This document shows, in pieces, positions 9,405-18,704 of a stretch of 64,000 nucleotides of DNA. The notes under the pieces were generated by a model, which was given only the letters and a program-made list of their open reading frames with translations, did no database searches and had not been told where the DNA came from. The position numbers were made by a program, and so were the translations under genes. Each line of letters begins with the position of its first letter. Within the stretch, counting starts at the first letter, position 1. Source of the stretch: Ureibacillus manganicus DSM 26584 (GTDB taxonomy: Bacteria > Bacillota > Bacilli > Bacillales_A > Planococcaceae); assembly GCF_000772945.1 (NCBI RefSeq), contig NZ_JPVN01000005.1, forward strand, positions 1-64,000, read 5' to 3'.

Positions 9405-11078
9405 TTAAAATAACCCAACTGCGTTCCCGTTCTCATCTACATCCATTCTCAATGCAGCTGGATTTTTAGGAAGTCCTGGCATTGTCATAATGTCTCCAGT
9501 TAAACATACGATAAAACCAGCGCCTAATTTTGGAATCACTTCGCGAACAGTTATTGTAAACCCTTCAGGTCGTCCAATGAGATTTGGTTGATCTGATAAT
9601 GAATATTGTGTTTTTGCCATACAAACTGGTAACAAGTCCCATCCAAATTGTTCGATTTGAGCAATTTGTTTTTTCGCTTTGTCTGTAAACTGAACGCCTA
9701 AACCACCGTAAACCTTTTGAACGATTGTTGTAACTTTTTGTTCAATTGACTCAGTTAACTCATATAATGGGGCAAAGTTCTGATCTTGATCTAGTATTTC
9801 AATGACATTTTGCGCCAATTCAAGTCCACCTAATCCACCTTCTTCCCATACATTAGTACGAGCGATGCGAATATTATGTTCTTCGGCCCAGTTCATGATG
9901 AAGTTAATTTCAGCCTCAGTGTCTGTAATAAATCGATTTAATGCCACTACTGGTTCAACGCCAAAAGTACGAACTGTGTCAATGTGCTTCTCTAAATTCA
10001 CAATGCCAGTCTGTAATGCATTTACATTTTCCTTAGCTAGATCTGTTTTTTGAACTCCTCCGTGCATTTTTAATGCTCGGATTGTAGCAACAACTACAAC
10101 TGCATCCGGTGAGAATTGACCTTTTCTTGCTTTAATATTCATAAATTTCTCAGCACCAAGGTCAGCTCCAAAACCAGCTTCAGTTACAACAATATCCGCT
10201 AATTTTCTAGCTGTTTGTGTTGCCATAATCGAGTTACAACCATGGGCAATGTTTGCAAATGGTCCACCGTGTACAATTGCTGGTGTACCTTCCATCGTTT
10301 GCACTAAATTTGGTTTAATTGCATCTTTTAATAATAAAGTTAGTGCACCTTCTACACCTAAGTCGCGTACAAACACAGGTTCTTTATCAAATGTGTAGCC
10401 GATGAGTATACTTGAAAGTCGTTCCTTTAAATCCTGAAGACTTGTTGCTAAACAGAATATTGCCATAATTTCAGATGCAACTGTAATATCAAAGCCATCT
10501 TCTCTAGGCATTCCTTGTACAGGACCACCTAAACCAACAATTACCTTACGTAATGCGCGATCATTTAGATCCAATACACGTTTCCAAATTATTCTTCGTG
10601 GGTCGATGTTTAATTCATTCCCTTGATGTATATGATTATCAATGAAAGCAGATAAAGCGTTATTAGCTGACGTGATAGCATGGAAATCACCAGTAAAATG
10701 TAAATTGATTTCATCCATTGGCAAAACTTGCGCATAACCGCCACCAGTGGCACCGCCTTTTATACCCATGACAGGCCCTAAAGAAGGCTCGCGAAGTGCT
10801 ACCATTACTTTTTGATTTAAGCGTTTTAATGCGTCTGCTAAACCAACAGTAACTGTTGACTTTCCTTCTCCTGCAGGAGTAGGACTAATTGCAGTTACTA
10901 ATACGACTTTCCCCTTACTTGTACCAGTAATTTTTAGAGGATCAATTTTTGCTTTAAAACGGCCGTATGGTTCAAGTGCATCTTCTGGTATGCCGGCACT
11001 TTCTGCGATAACATCTATTGGTTGTATATCTGCATTATTTGCGATTTCTATATCAGTTAAATTTTTTGTTTGGGCCAT
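9405..11078 (-). CDS. fhs: Formate-tetrahydrofolate ligase
   Basis: 557 residues, full length. It makes 10-formyltetrahydrofolate from formate, ATP and THF, feeding one-carbon units into purine and formyl-methionine synthesis. The P-loop TPAGEGKST is at 67-75, and family blocks [27 protein letters not shown] and [11 protein letters not shown]-like C-terminal [13 protein letters not shown] are visible. B. subtilis lacks this enzyme but many Planococcaceae have it, so it helps place the organism. The ATG is preceded by a weak AGTAGGT. It is transcribed alone, divergently from the cold-shock gene, with a terminator right after the stop. Confidence 0.95.
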   Translation of the reverse strand: MAQTKNLTDIEIANNADIQPIDVIAESAGIPEDALEPYGRFKAKIDPLKITGTSKGKVVLVTAISPTPAGEGKSTVTVGLADALKRLNQKVMVALREPSLGPVMGIKGGATGGGYAQVLPMDEINLHFTGDFHAITSANNALSAFIDNHIHQGNELNIDPRRIIWKRVLDLNDRALRKVIVGLGGPVQGMPREDGFDITVASEIMAIFCLATSLQDLKERLSSILIGYTFDKEPVFVRDLGVEGALTLLLKDAIKPNLVQTMEGTPAIVHGGPFANIAHGCNSIMATQTARKLADIVVTEAGFGADLGAEKFMNIKARKGQFSPDAVVVVATIRALKMHGGVQKTDLAKENVNALQTGIVNLEKHIDTVRTFGVEPVVALNRFITDTEAEINFIMNWAEEHNIRIARTNVWEEGGLGGLELAQNVIEILDQDQNFAPLYELTESIEQKVTTIVQKVYGGLGVQFTDKAKKQIAQIEQFGWDLLPVCMAKTQYSLSDQPNLIGRPEGFTITVREVIPKLGAGFIVCLTGDIMTMPGLPKNPAALRMDVDENGNAVGLF

Positions 11079-11237
11079 ATCAATACCTACTTTCGAAATT
11101 ATTCAATTATAATTATACACTTACCCGATAAAATAAAACTATGAAGGATTTGGTACAATTCCAACAACTTGTATACAGATTTTAGGTTGATTGAATATAG
11201 TATAGTAATTGACCTGAAAAAGGGAGGAAACTTTAAC

Positions 11238-11441
11238 ATGCACGAAGGTACAGTTAAATGGTTCTGTGATGATAAAGGTTATGGATTTATAGAAACACAT
11301 GATGGTGAGGATGTTTTTGTACATTTTACAGGTATTTCTGGAGAAGGTTTCCGTTCTCTGATTGATGGGCAAAGGGTATCTTTTGAAATTGTTGAAGGAA
11401 ATAGAGGTCCACAAGCTACGAGCGTCTCAAAATTATCATAA
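11238..11441 (+). CDS. Cold-shock domain protein
   Basis: 67 residues, a single OB-fold cold-shock domain that binds single-stranded RNA and DNA. RNP1-like KGYGFIET and RNP2-like VFVHFTG are present; the first motif is preceded by the usual KWFxxxKGYGF. The start at 11238 has GGGAGGAAA upstream; a longer frame to 11169 has no ribosome site. It differs from major Csps in having Cys-Asp-Asp (WFCDDKGYG) where most have Asn-x-x-KG, so it is probably a minor paralogue. There is a 60-bp leader. Confidence 0.9.
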   Translation: MHEGTVKWFCDDKGYGFIETHDGEDVFVHFTGISGEGFRSLIDGQRVSFEIVEGNRGPQATSVSKLS

Positions 11442-11463
11442 AAAAACCCTTCCTAAAAGGAAG
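11441..11463 (-). terminator. Terminator between the cold-shock and VOC genes
   Basis: CTTCCT (11449-11454) pairs with AGGAAG (11458-11463). The A-run at 11441-11446 becomes a T-tract on the minus strand, so it ends the VOC gene; no T-tract follows on the plus strand. Confidence 0.7.
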
Positions 11464-11471
11464 AGTGTGTA

Positions 11472-12230
11472 CTAGACGATAAACGAATATTTAGCATTTT
11501 CAATTTCTATGATTTTTTCTTGCTTTGCCCCACTAATAATAACTTCTTTAATGTTGTTTTGACTATTGGTATTTGAATAAAACGATAAATTACAATTTGG
11601 TGTAACTAATAAAAAACCATTATCAGTAGTTTCAAGTGTAAAGTTAAACAGATTAGCCCATTGCTTAATTGGTTCTAGATTAGTTACTTCAAAAACAATC
11701 GAATCAATCTTTAAACATCCTAATGGATGCTCACTTAATGCTCCACTGTTTATCAAATCATCGTATCTTTCACGATCTTCACGATTCCACTCTATCAAAA
11801 ACGGGAAATCTAAATTTTGACCTTCTATCCCAAAATGCAATAATTTCCAAGAGACAATCGTACCATCAGGACGTTTTCTTGAGAAGGATTGGGGCCCATA
11901 TACTGTTAATCCAGCTTCTTTTAACTTTATAGCGTCTTCTTCAATTGAATTTGTACGAAGTGCAATTCGAGTAAATCCATTTTTTCGATGTCTATTTTCA
12001 TAAGTTTCATGTAATGTGAAAGGTTCTTTTGCAGATTGTTTAAACATTTCTTCATCAAACAACCCTATAAACTCAATATAGGAAAGATCATCAAAATAAC
12101 ATAGAGAATTATACGTTCCCCACATTTCATGTTTGCCACCAAGAACTGTTAGAACACCTTCATCAGACATTTGTTTGATGAATGATTCTGGTTTACTAAC
12201 AAAATGCACTATATGGTCTAACTTATACAT
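11472..12230 (-). CDS. VOC-superfamily (glyoxalase-like) protein
   Basis: 252 residues. The N-terminus YKLDHIVHFVSKPE is the first beta strand of a vicinal-oxygen-chelate fold of the Glyoxalase_3 type, and a second betaalphabeta half begins at CLKIDSIVFEV (~165). His7 and the Glu in YIEFIGL (~53) are candidate metal ligands. VOC enzymes include lyases, dioxygenases and antibiotic-binding proteins; the substrate here is unknown. It is monocistronic with its own terminator, 54 bp upstream of ybaK's end. Confidence 0.75.
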   Translation of the reverse strand: MYKLDHIVHFVSKPESFIKQMSDEGVLTVLGGKHEMWGTYNSLCYFDDLSYIEFIGLFDEEMFKQSAKEPFTLHETYENRHRKNGFTRIALRTNSIEEDAIKLKEAGLTVYGPQSFSRKRPDGTIVSWKLLHFGIEGQNLDFPFLIEWNREDRERYDDLINSGALSEHPLGCLKIDSIVFEVTNLEPIKQWANLFNFTLETTDNGFLLVTPNCNLSFYSNTNSQNNIKEVIISGAKQEKIIEIENAKYSFIV

Positions 12231-12284
12231 TTCCCTTTTCCCCTTTTATTAGCAATACAATCCACTTTTCAAAGAACATTTAAA

Positions 12285-12800
12285 TTACTTTTTCACAACG
12301 TCTAAGTGGGACTCATCTTTTAATAGCCCATCCCAGTCTTTACTAACATCAACCCAAGTAAGTGCACCAGAGTATTCCATTAACTCATCACATGTAAGCT
12401 CTATCGCTGAGTTTATACTTCCACATGCAGGAAAAACACTCAAGAAACGTTTCATGGAGATGTCTAAAAATACAGGTAAATTATTTGCAAGGCCAAATGG
12501 ACAAACACCACCTATAACATGACCCGTTTGTTCTACAACTTCTTCTGCACTTAACATTTTTGCTTTTACTCCAAACTGATCTCGAAATTTGCGATTATCA
12601 ATTTTCGCATCACCTGCAGTTACAACTAAAAATGCATTTTCTTCTTTATCTTTAAATGATAGCGTTTTAGCAATTCGAGCTGGAATAACATTTAAAGCAA
12701 TTGCAGCTTCCTCAACTGTTGCACTACTTTGAGTATATTCTAAAATGTCCTGTTCTCGATTAAATTTTCTAAAATGCTCACGAACACTTTGCAATGACAT
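12285..12800 (-). CDS. ybaK: YbaK/EbsC-type aminoacyl-tRNA editing protein
   Basis: 171 residues from the ATG at 12800; a TTG three codons earlier would overlap the AAAGGA ribosome site. It is a free-standing editing domain of the YbaK/ProX superfamily, which deacylates mischarged tRNA (Cys- or Ala-tRNAPro). The conserved lysine is in DAKIDNRKFR (~70-79), and the GGVCPFG loop (~97-103) is typical of the family. Length fits. It lies 80 bp downstream of coaB on the same strand and may share its transcript. Which tRNA it edits cannot be told from sequence. Confidence 0.85.
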   Translation of the reverse strand: MSLQSVREHFRKFNREQDILEYTQSSATVEEAAIALNVIPARIAKTLSFKDKEENAFLVVTAGDAKIDNRKFRDQFGVKAKMLSAEEVVEQTGHVIGGVCPFGLANNLPVFLDISMKRFLSVFPACGSINSAIELTCDELMEYSGALTWVDVSKDWDGLLKDESHLDVVKK

Positions 12801-12880
12801 ATTAAACAATCCTTTCTTTTCCTAGAAAATTACTTTGATTAGAAATAATTATACTAAGAAAATTCAGAATTGACCAATAA

Positions 12881-13558
12881 TCAAATTTGGCTAGCTAATA
12901 AATCCATTAATGCATTTGCAGTATCTTCTTTTCCGTCTATACGTTTTACTTCCCCATTTTCTGCAACAATGAAATGCGGTTCAAATGCACCATATAATGA
13001 CTTGGAGCTATTTGCTACCATAAATTGTGCTTGAGCAGACTCCATCCGAAGTTTTGCACGAGAGATTAAATAGTCAATATTATCTGTTGCTTCAAGTTTA
13101 AAGCCAATTAACGTAGTGTTTGGTGCCCATTCTTTAATTTGACCTAACACTTTTGGCGCTTTTTTAAAATGTATAACTGGTGGTTCATCTGAAGGCATTT
13201 TCCCTTTTTCGTCCATTAGATTACCTGATTGATCATAAACTTTATCAATTAGCCAGTCAGAACCTGCAGCAGCCATAATAACAAAATCTATCTGCTCAGA
13301 TTGCACAATAGACTTCACCTTTTCCCCTAAATCTTCTATTCCTTCAAACATAATGGTTTTCATATCTTTTGCATGAACAGGAAGCTTTGCAAAATACCCG
13401 TGTAAATAAATTACTTCAGCTCCTCGTGAAATTGCAGACTCAGCTAAGAAACATCCCATGCTCCCTTTAGATAAATTCGTATGACCTCGAACAAGGTCCC
13501 ATTTTTCTAATGTTCCACCACTTGTAATCAATATTTTTTTACCTACTAAATTTTTCAC
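12881..13558 (-). CDS. coaB: Free-standing phosphopantothenate-cysteine ligase (CoaB-like)
   Basis: 225 residues. It should join cysteine to 4'-phosphopantothenate in coenzyme A synthesis. Motifs are the Rossmann start ILITSGGT, DLVRGHTNLSKGSMG, a central AAAGSDWL, and FKKAPKVL...LIGFKLEA, the last matching streptococcal-type separate CoaB. The CoaC decarboxylase domain found in Bacillus Dfp/CoaBC fusions is absent. I chose GTG at 13558 because GGTGATC, the 3' part of an extended Shine-Dalgarno, lies just before it; a GTG at 13570 is the alternative. coaW lies 2 kb away, so two CoA-pathway genes are close together. A bifunctional CoaBC elsewhere in the genome would make this a paralogue. Confidence 0.8.
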   Translation of the reverse strand: MKNLVGKKILITSGGTLEKWDLVRGHTNLSKGSMGCFLAESAISRGAEVIYLHGYFAKLPVHAKDMKTIMFEGIEDLGEKVKSIVQSEQIDFVIMAAAGSDWLIDKVYDQSGNLMDEKGKMPSDEPPVIHFKKAPKVLGQIKEWAPNTTLIGFKLEATDNIDYLISRAKLRMESAQAQFMVANSSKSLYGAFEPHFIVAENGEVKRIDGKEDTANALMDLLASQI

Positions 13559-13598
13559 AAGATCACCCACTTGCTTAATAAGTTATATAGACTATTAA

Positions 13599-14477
13599 TC
13601 ATTCATTGTTATTATGTTTTGATAACCAGTCAGTTAAAAGATTTATAAATTTTTCTGTTGCTGGAGAAATAGATTGTTTTGTTGCAATTCCTATTGTTCG
13701 ATAACAATTTTGCGCTAAAGGAATAGCTCTAACGTTCATTGGTAACTTCGACAGAATAAGTTCGGGTAAAATTGTTATCCCTAATCCATGTTCGACCATG
13801 GACACAATTGCTGACTCATCATGTAACTCAAAACGAATATTTGTTTTTACATTATACATATCAAGTATATATTTTACATCATTTGTTCCATTATAAGACG
13901 TCATTATAAACGGTTCTAATTCAACATCTTTAATATCAACTAAATCTTTTTTATATAAGTGACTTTTGTTTGAAACGATACATAAAAGGCGATCGCTATA
14001 AATCGGTGTAAATTGAAAGTGATTAGAGCTTGGACGATTTAAAAAACCACAATCAATAACACCATCCAATAACATCTTCTCAATTTCATAATAGTCTCCT
14101 TCTTTAATTTTTATTTGTACACCAGGGAATTGTTGTTCCATCTTTTGAATAATAGTAGGCAGCCATTTTGTAGAAATACTTGTAAAAGTTCCAATTCTGA
14201 GAACACCCTTAGTGACACCATTAATATTTGCTGCCTCTTGTTTTAATAATTCTTGTGCTTGAAGAACTTTCCTTATAGCACTTAACATGATTTGTCCATC
14301 AGTTGTCAATTTAAGACCATTTTTACTTCGATGAATCATTTCAAACCCAAATTCTTTTTCTAAACTTGATATTGCATGACTCACAGCAGATTGGGTCAAA
14401 CCTAATAATTCCCCAGCTTTTGTGAAACTTCCTATTTCCGCCACTTTATGAAAAATTTCATATTTAAATAAACTCAT
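13599..14477 (-). CDS. LysR-family transcriptional regulator
   Basis: 292 residues: an N-terminal winged helix-turn-helix (1-60, with the helix GSFTKAGELLGLTQSAVSHA) and a periplasmic-binding-protein-like effector domain (~90-292). It resembles CysL/CynR-type members in length. It lies 28 bp upstream of coaB on the same strand, so co-transcription with coaB and ybaK is possible. The target is unknown: no divergent partner gene, the usual LysR clue, is adjacent. The region upstream is AT-rich with several T-N11-A candidates that cannot be told from background. Confidence 0.88.
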   Translation of the reverse strand: MSLFKYEIFHKVAEIGSFTKAGELLGLTQSAVSHAISSLEKEFGFEMIHRSKNGLKLTTDGQIMLSAIRKVLQAQELLKQEAANINGVTKGVLRIGTFTSISTKWLPTIIQKMEQQFPGVQIKIKEGDYYEIEKMLLDGVIDCGFLNRPSSNHFQFTPIYSDRLLCIVSNKSHLYKKDLVDIKDVELEPFIMTSYNGTNDVKYILDMYNVKTNIRFELHDESAIVSMVEHGLGITILPELILSKLPMNVRAIPLAQNCYRTIGIATKQSISPATEKFINLLTDWLSKHNNNE

Positions 14478-14604
14478 ATCCCACCCACTATATGAAGTAA
14501 ATTAATATTAAGCATTCGTTTTACTAATCTATTTAGTAATTATATATTAAAATTTCCAATTGAGATATAAGTTAGGATAAAAATACCACCCAAACAAATT
14601 AAAA

Positions 14605-14653
14605 AATAAACTGCACAAGATTGTATATGTTAATCAATCTAATGCAGTTTATT
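14605..14653 (-). terminator. Terminator after the small zinc-finger gene
   Basis: AATAAACTGCA (14605-14615) pairs with TGCAGTTTATT (14643-14653), and AGATTG with CAATCT inside. On the minus strand it is followed by TTTTTAATTTG. Confidence 0.8.
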
Positions 14654-14694
14654 CTTTTGTAAATTAGAATAGCGTATGAAACAATATAAACACA

Positions 14695-14886
14695 TTACTT
14701 TTCATATATTTTCATCAATTCATTTCCTAGAAACTTTAACTGTGCACCAACAGAACAGTGCTCTATGCAAAAACGATGGGCACCAGATTTACCACGAATA
14801 TTTCGCAATTCGCGTTTGATGGGGCAATCGTTACAATATGTGTCAGTAATTTCATCTATATCTTTTATGACAGTATTTTTATTCAC
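14695..14886 (-). CDS. Small zinc-finger protein, YpeQ-like
   Basis: 63 residues, GTG start with GGGGGGAG upstream. Cysteines and histidines are arranged CNDC...HRFCIEHC (C18, C21, H37, C40, H43, C44), a small zinc-binding module of the Bacillales zf-C2HCIx2C type. It is divergent from the RNase HI-like gene. In B. subtilis a similar small gene, ypeQ, sits beside the RNase H-like ypeP, which supports the identity. Role unknown. Confidence 0.75.
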   Translation of the reverse strand: MNKNTVIKDIDEITDTYCNDCPIKRELRNIRGKSGAHRFCIEHCSVGAQLKFLGNELMKIYEK

Positions 14887-15045
14887 AGAGCTCCCCCCTT
14901 TACGAACGTATACATATATTACAATTCGGCTGAATTCATTGTCAAAAACAATCTAGCCTTTGATGAGTTAAACATTATTATTTGTTAACAATAAGTTATA
15001 ATAACTTTAAAAACAATAATTATTTGAGTAAAAGTAGGGATTTAT

Positions 15046-15435
15046 ATGTTAGAAGTGTATATTGATGGCGCAAGTGCTGGGAACCCTGGCCCAAGTGGAA
15101 TTGGCTTATTTATTAAAGGCGAGGGTCATCTAATACAATTTAGTGAGTTCATCGGCGAAACAAATAATCATATTGCTGAATTTAAGGCGTTAATTCGCGG
15201 ATTGGAAGAAGCAAAGAAATTAAATACTTCAATTGTTTCAGTTCGATCTGATTCCAAAATTGTTGTTGCATCTATAGAAAAACAATATGTTAAAAATGAA
15301 GAATATAAACCTTTTCTTGAGCAAGCATTAAAGCTCACAAAAGAATTTGACCTATTTTTTATTAAATGGATTCCTGATAGTGAAAATAAAGCAGCAGATG
15401 CTCTAGCTCGACAAGCGATACAACAAGGTAAATGA
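15046..15435 (+). CDS. Ribonuclease HI-family protein (YpeP-like)
   Basis: 129 residues, one RNase H fold. The four acidic catalytic residues are all visible: D7 in YIDGASAGNPG, E48 in HIAEFKAL, D in VRSDSKIV (~70) and D in ENKAADALARQ (~120). It should therefore be able to cleave RNA in RNA:DNA hybrids, unlike some Bacillus homologues that have lost residues. The basic-protrusion handle of E. coli RNase HI is missing, as in the short bacterial/archaeal group. A TAGGGA ribosome site precedes the ATG. It is monocistronic. Confidence 0.85.
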   Translation: MLEVYIDGASAGNPGPSGIGLFIKGEGHLIQFSEFIGETNNHIAEFKALIRGLEEAKKLNTSIVSVRSDSKIVVASIEKQYVKNEEYKPFLEQALKLTKEFDLFFIKWIPDSENKAADALARQAIQQGK

Positions 15436-15532
15436 TGATGTAGTAGTACCTATTATTATTTGAAGACTCTTTTGAAATATGCTATGCAAATAAAATCAAA
15501 AATGTTTAGCTTAGATAAAATTTTTATACATA

Positions 15533-15570
15533 AAATTAGATACCTAATGAGCACATTAGGTATCTAATTT
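15533..15570. terminator. Bidirectional hairpin between the RNase HI-like gene and coaW
   Basis: AAATTAGATACCTAATG and CATTAGGTATCTAATTT form a perfect 17-bp stem with a 4-nt loop. It overlaps the last bases of coaW. The T-rich flank on the minus strand is better, but a weaker one exists on the plus strand. Confidence 0.75.
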
Positions 15571-16399
15571 AGCGGTCGTCCAATTTATTTAACAATGCAC
15601 CAATAGCACCGGAGAAGCCGCAATTATTTAGAAATATCGGTTGACGTTTTTTTAACTTTGTATAATTTCCAATAACATTTTTTAAATGTACATTATCAGC
15701 TAACGTTGAGCCAATATATATAATATGTTCAGTGTTTTTTTGTTCAGCATATTGAATACTTAATGTTGTAATGACCTCTCCAACAAGTGCTTGTATCGTT
15801 GCAAGAAGATCATTCGTGCTATGTACTGCATCTTTTAAGATACTAACTTTCCCAAAATTACTAGCTGTTAAATGCCCCTCTATGGGTGCCTCCATACCTT
15901 GAAAAATATCCTTTACAAACAGATCAATGGATTCTCTGCTTCCCAATTGGGATTTCTCAATAATATCATTGAAATCAAAAACACCCGTCATAATCGCAGA
16001 AAGACCGGTTAAAGTGCCACCACCTACACCTGTTCCACCAACACGCATATGTTGTTTTCCATCCATAAAATGAATCGATGTCCCTGTCCCGATGTTTGTA
16101 ATAATGCTTTTTTTTACGTCATACCCCTCTTGACTTAAAAGATAATCCACACCTTTAATAGTAGCCTCAAATTCTACAATATATTGTATAGACTTCATGG
16201 TCTTTAAAACACTTAGTAATTGTTCTGTACGACCACCAGTTAAACCAATTTCTTCAATTTGTGGATGTTTCTCAATCCAATCTTTCACTAGTGAAAAGTT
16301 GTTTGATGGGAAAATTTTGAACTCAAGTTCATTATTCTCATCTAAATAGACTAACTTTGTTAAAGTTCCACCAGCATCAATTCCTACAACTTTTTGCAT
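15569..16399 (-). CDS. coaW: Type II pantothenate kinase
   Basis: 276 residues. Phosphorylates pantothenate, the first step of CoA synthesis. The ASKHA phosphate loop GIDAGGTLTKL is at 5-15, and TNIGTGTSIHFMDG and VGGTGVGGGTLTGL carry the second phosphate and pantothenate sites. Length matches staphylococcal CoaW, the type II bacterial form that is not feedback-inhibited by CoA. AAAGGAG lies upstream of the ATG. It is a single gene ending in the palindrome at 15533. Confidence 0.9.
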   Translation of the reverse strand: MQKVVGIDAGGTLTKLVYLDENNELEFKIFPSNNFSLVKDWIEKHPQIEEIGLTGGRTEQLLSVLKTMKSIQYIVEFEATIKGVDYLLSQEGYDVKKSIITNIGTGTSIHFMDGKQHMRVGGTGVGGGTLTGLSAIMTGVFDFNDIIEKSQLGSRESIDLFVKDIFQGMEAPIEGHLTASNFGKVSILKDAVHSTNDLLATIQALVGEVITTLSIQYAEQKNTEHIIYIGSTLADNVHLKNVIGNYTKLKKRQPIFLNNCGFSGAIGALLNKLDDR

Positions 16400-16480
16400 G
16401 TACTTACTCCTTTAAGTTTTTCCCATTTAAAACTTTAACTTTCTGGATATAATATTGCAACCATTACTTCCCAAATACTC

Positions 16481-17563
16481 TTAAATATTATGGTAGTATT
16501 TACTAGTTATTTCGTCATTTAAAAGATTTCTCCTTTTAAATTCTTCTATAATTACGTTTTGAAGTTTTTCAAATTGTTGAATTATATTAGAATCATCACC
16601 GAACGTATCCGTATATTGAGTCAATTGGTTCAGTCCAGTTTCATTCGTAACTAATTGTTTAAGTGACATAGATTCAGTTTTTGGTAACGAAATTCCATGA
16701 AGTCGAAAAATTTTAGAAATTGTTTTTAATCCTGAAGTAGAAATTAATACTTTATGATTCATCTTTTCAACAGTTTTAGTTAAAAAGTTTTTAATCGATT
16801 GATTTGGGTGAATATCATAAATTTGAACGATAGACGTTTCACCTTCTGCGGTGATTTTTTCTACAGTACGAACTTCAAATGGTAAATCTCTATTAATATT
16901 TTTTGCTTCGTTAATAGTTATGTATTCATTCTCAACAATTCCTGAGATATATGTAATCGATGCATTGTATACTTTTTCTTTTTGGTTCATATCACTTACT
17001 AGAAAAATAAACTCATTTGTTTTCTGATTTTCTATTAATTTAAGTCCATCTATAGCACGGAAGATTTTTAGTAAACTTTTCGCATCTGCTAATGCTCTAT
17101 GCTGTTGATCTATTTCAATGTTAAGTGATTCCATTAATAGATTTAAGCTTGGTTGATTTTTTAACTGATGTTCAATCATATATTTTTGTTGGAAATCAAC
17201 AATTGGATATAGGAAGTCTTTATTTAACTGATGTCTCATAAACTCTTCTTCTAAAACTTTTCGATCAAACTCTCCGAAAGTAACGAAAATTTTCTCGCCT
17301 TCTAGTTCATCACAAAATTTCATAAATTCTTTCATTACGGTAAGAAATGTAGGTGCTTTTAAAAGTTCCTCCGTTGTAATCCCTGTGAGATTTTGTATAT
17401 GACGATTTAATCTTTTAAATTTAGAAGGTCTTATAAGATGCTCAAACGATTCAATTGTATTATTTGGCGACCATTTACATGCTCCGATTTCAATAATGTG
17501 TTGTTTTCCGTTTATTAATGTCGCCTCAATATCCAAAAATATTAATGTAGCCATATGATGCAA
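16481..17563 (-). CDS. DEDD-family 3'-5' exonuclease with an extra C-terminal domain
   Basis: 360 residues. The first ~180 are a DnaQ-like exonuclease: ExoI DIEATLINGKQHIIEIGA (D11, E13), ExoII around FGEFDRKVL and ExoIII HRALADAKS, giving a DEDDh active site. Residues 190-360 match nothing I know. The TTG at 17563 is seven bases after GAAGGTG; an ATG at 17554 would be too far from it. Candidate roles are RNA or DNA 3'-end trimming. Unlike PolC or DinG relatives it carries no polymerase or helicase motifs. Confidence 0.78.
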   Translation of the reverse strand: MHHMATLIFLDIEATLINGKQHIIEIGACKWSPNNTIESFEHLIRPSKFKRLNRHIQNLTGITTEELLKAPTFLTVMKEFMKFCDELEGEKIFVTFGEFDRKVLEEEFMRHQLNKDFLYPIVDFQQKYMIEHQLKNQPSLNLLMESLNIEIDQQHRALADAKSLLKIFRAIDGLKLIENQKTNEFIFLVSDMNQKEKVYNASITYISGIVENEYITINEAKNINRDLPFEVRTVEKITAEGETSIVQIYDIHPNQSIKNFLTKTVEKMNHKVLISTSGLKTISKIFRLHGISLPKTESMSLKQLVTNETGLNQLTQYTDTFGDDSNIIQQFEKLQNVIIEEFKRRNLLNDEITSKYYHNI

Positions 17564-17766
17564 TATTATACACCTTCATCTTTCTGTTGTTCTATAAACC
17601 TATCACTCTTTCTAATTGTACCGGACTTTCACAGATTAGACACTATTTTATGGTGAGTAATTTGTGGAAACTTGTAAAAAACGCATTTTAAAAAAGTTTC
17701 TATTTTTATTTTCTTTAAAATTAATGTACGATAATAAGGATGGTGTAATGATCGGAGGATATAGAA

Positions 17767-18594
17767 ATGAATGATAAAGAACTCCAAAAAGACGCGATAC
17801 GTGTATTAAAAGAAACAAGTCGTACCTTTTATATTCCTATAACTTTTTTACAAAAGGATTTAAAAATGGCGGTATCAACGGCTTATTTAATGATGCGCGC
17901 AATCGACGAAATTGAAGACAACGAACATACTGAAATAACAAATGATGTGAAGTTCCAATTATTAAATGAAGTATGCGGACTAATAGAAGCATCTACTTTC
18001 GATGAAAAAAGATATTTAGAGATTTTAGCACCATATAAAAATTATATGCCAGAAGTAACTATGCGCTTAGGAGATTGGATTCGTCTAATTCCTGATGGTG
18101 CAGAACATTTAATTAAAAAATCAACAAGCGAAATGGCTTATGGTATGGCAAAGTGGTCAAAAGCAAATTGGCAAGTAAACACGCGTGAAGAATTGGATGA
18201 GTATACATATTATGTTGCAGGACTTGTTGGGGTCATGCTTTCAGACCTTTGGGAGTGGAATGCGGGCATTAAAACCGATAAAGATTTAGCGATTGGATTT
18301 GGCCGTGGTCTTCAGGCGGTAAATATACTGAGAAATCAGGATGAGGATATGGTTGAAAGAGGAGTAAGTTTTGTTCCTGGTGGCTGGACACGTGCCCAAT
18401 TATTTGAATACGCTGAAGAAAATTTAGCGAAAGCGGACCTATATATCGAACAAATAAATAAAAAATCAATTAAATTATTCTGCAAACTTCCCCTTGCTTT
18501 GGCACATAAAACGTTAAAAGCATTAAAAGAAGGAAAAGAAAAAATTACCCGCGCGGAAGTTGAAGAAACCGTGAAGGAAGTACAGGAAGATTAG
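17767..18594 (+). CDS. Squalene/phytoene synthase family protein
   Basis: 275 residues, all-alpha trans-isoprenyl diphosphate synthase of the head-to-head group. The N-terminal block TSRTFYIPITFL is family-typical. The first Asp-rich motif DEIED is at 47-51. In the second, NILRNQDEDMVERG (~180-195), the first Asp of the usual LRDxxED is Asn, while the two later acidic residues remain. No other isoprenoid gene is adjacent, so the product (squalene, dehydrosqualene or another) is open. GGAGG precedes the ATG. Downstream the gene gives way to the tandem-repeat array. Confidence 0.8.
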   Translation: MNDKELQKDAIRVLKETSRTFYIPITFLQKDLKMAVSTAYLMMRAIDEIEDNEHTEITNDVKFQLLNEVCGLIEASTFDEKRYLEILAPYKNYMPEVTMRLGDWIRLIPDGAEHLIKKSTSEMAYGMAKWSKANWQVNTREELDEYTYYVAGLVGVMLSDLWEWNAGIKTDKDLAIGFGRGLQAVNILRNQDEDMVERGVSFVPGGWTRAQLFEYAEENLAKADLYIEQINKKSIKLFCKLPLALAHKTLKALKEGKEKITRAEVEETVKEVQED

Positions 18595-18704
18595 TTAGTA
18601 TGTGCTGCGTGCCGGATATATCTAGCAGAGCGGTTGGAGCTTATCTGGGGTCTTGGAGAGGTAATCTTCCAAGACCTCCTTTGTCTAGGTGTCAAAACCA
18701 CCGA
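18595..18704. other. Spacer between the synthase-like gene and the repeat array
   Basis: No open frame with a ribosome site. A dyad TCTTGGAGAG...CTTCCAAGA around 18652-18674 may serve as a weak terminator: TCTTGGA and TCCAAGA pair, though no T-run follows. Confidence 0.4.

Noticed and set aside
11139-11414. 91-codon ORF antisense to the cold-shock gene
   Set aside because: It shadows the cold-shock gene and has no family match or ribosome site.
14478-14604. LysR T-N11-A autoregulatory site
   Set aside because: In such AT-rich DNA many T-N11-A matches occur by chance, and none has convincing dyad symmetry.
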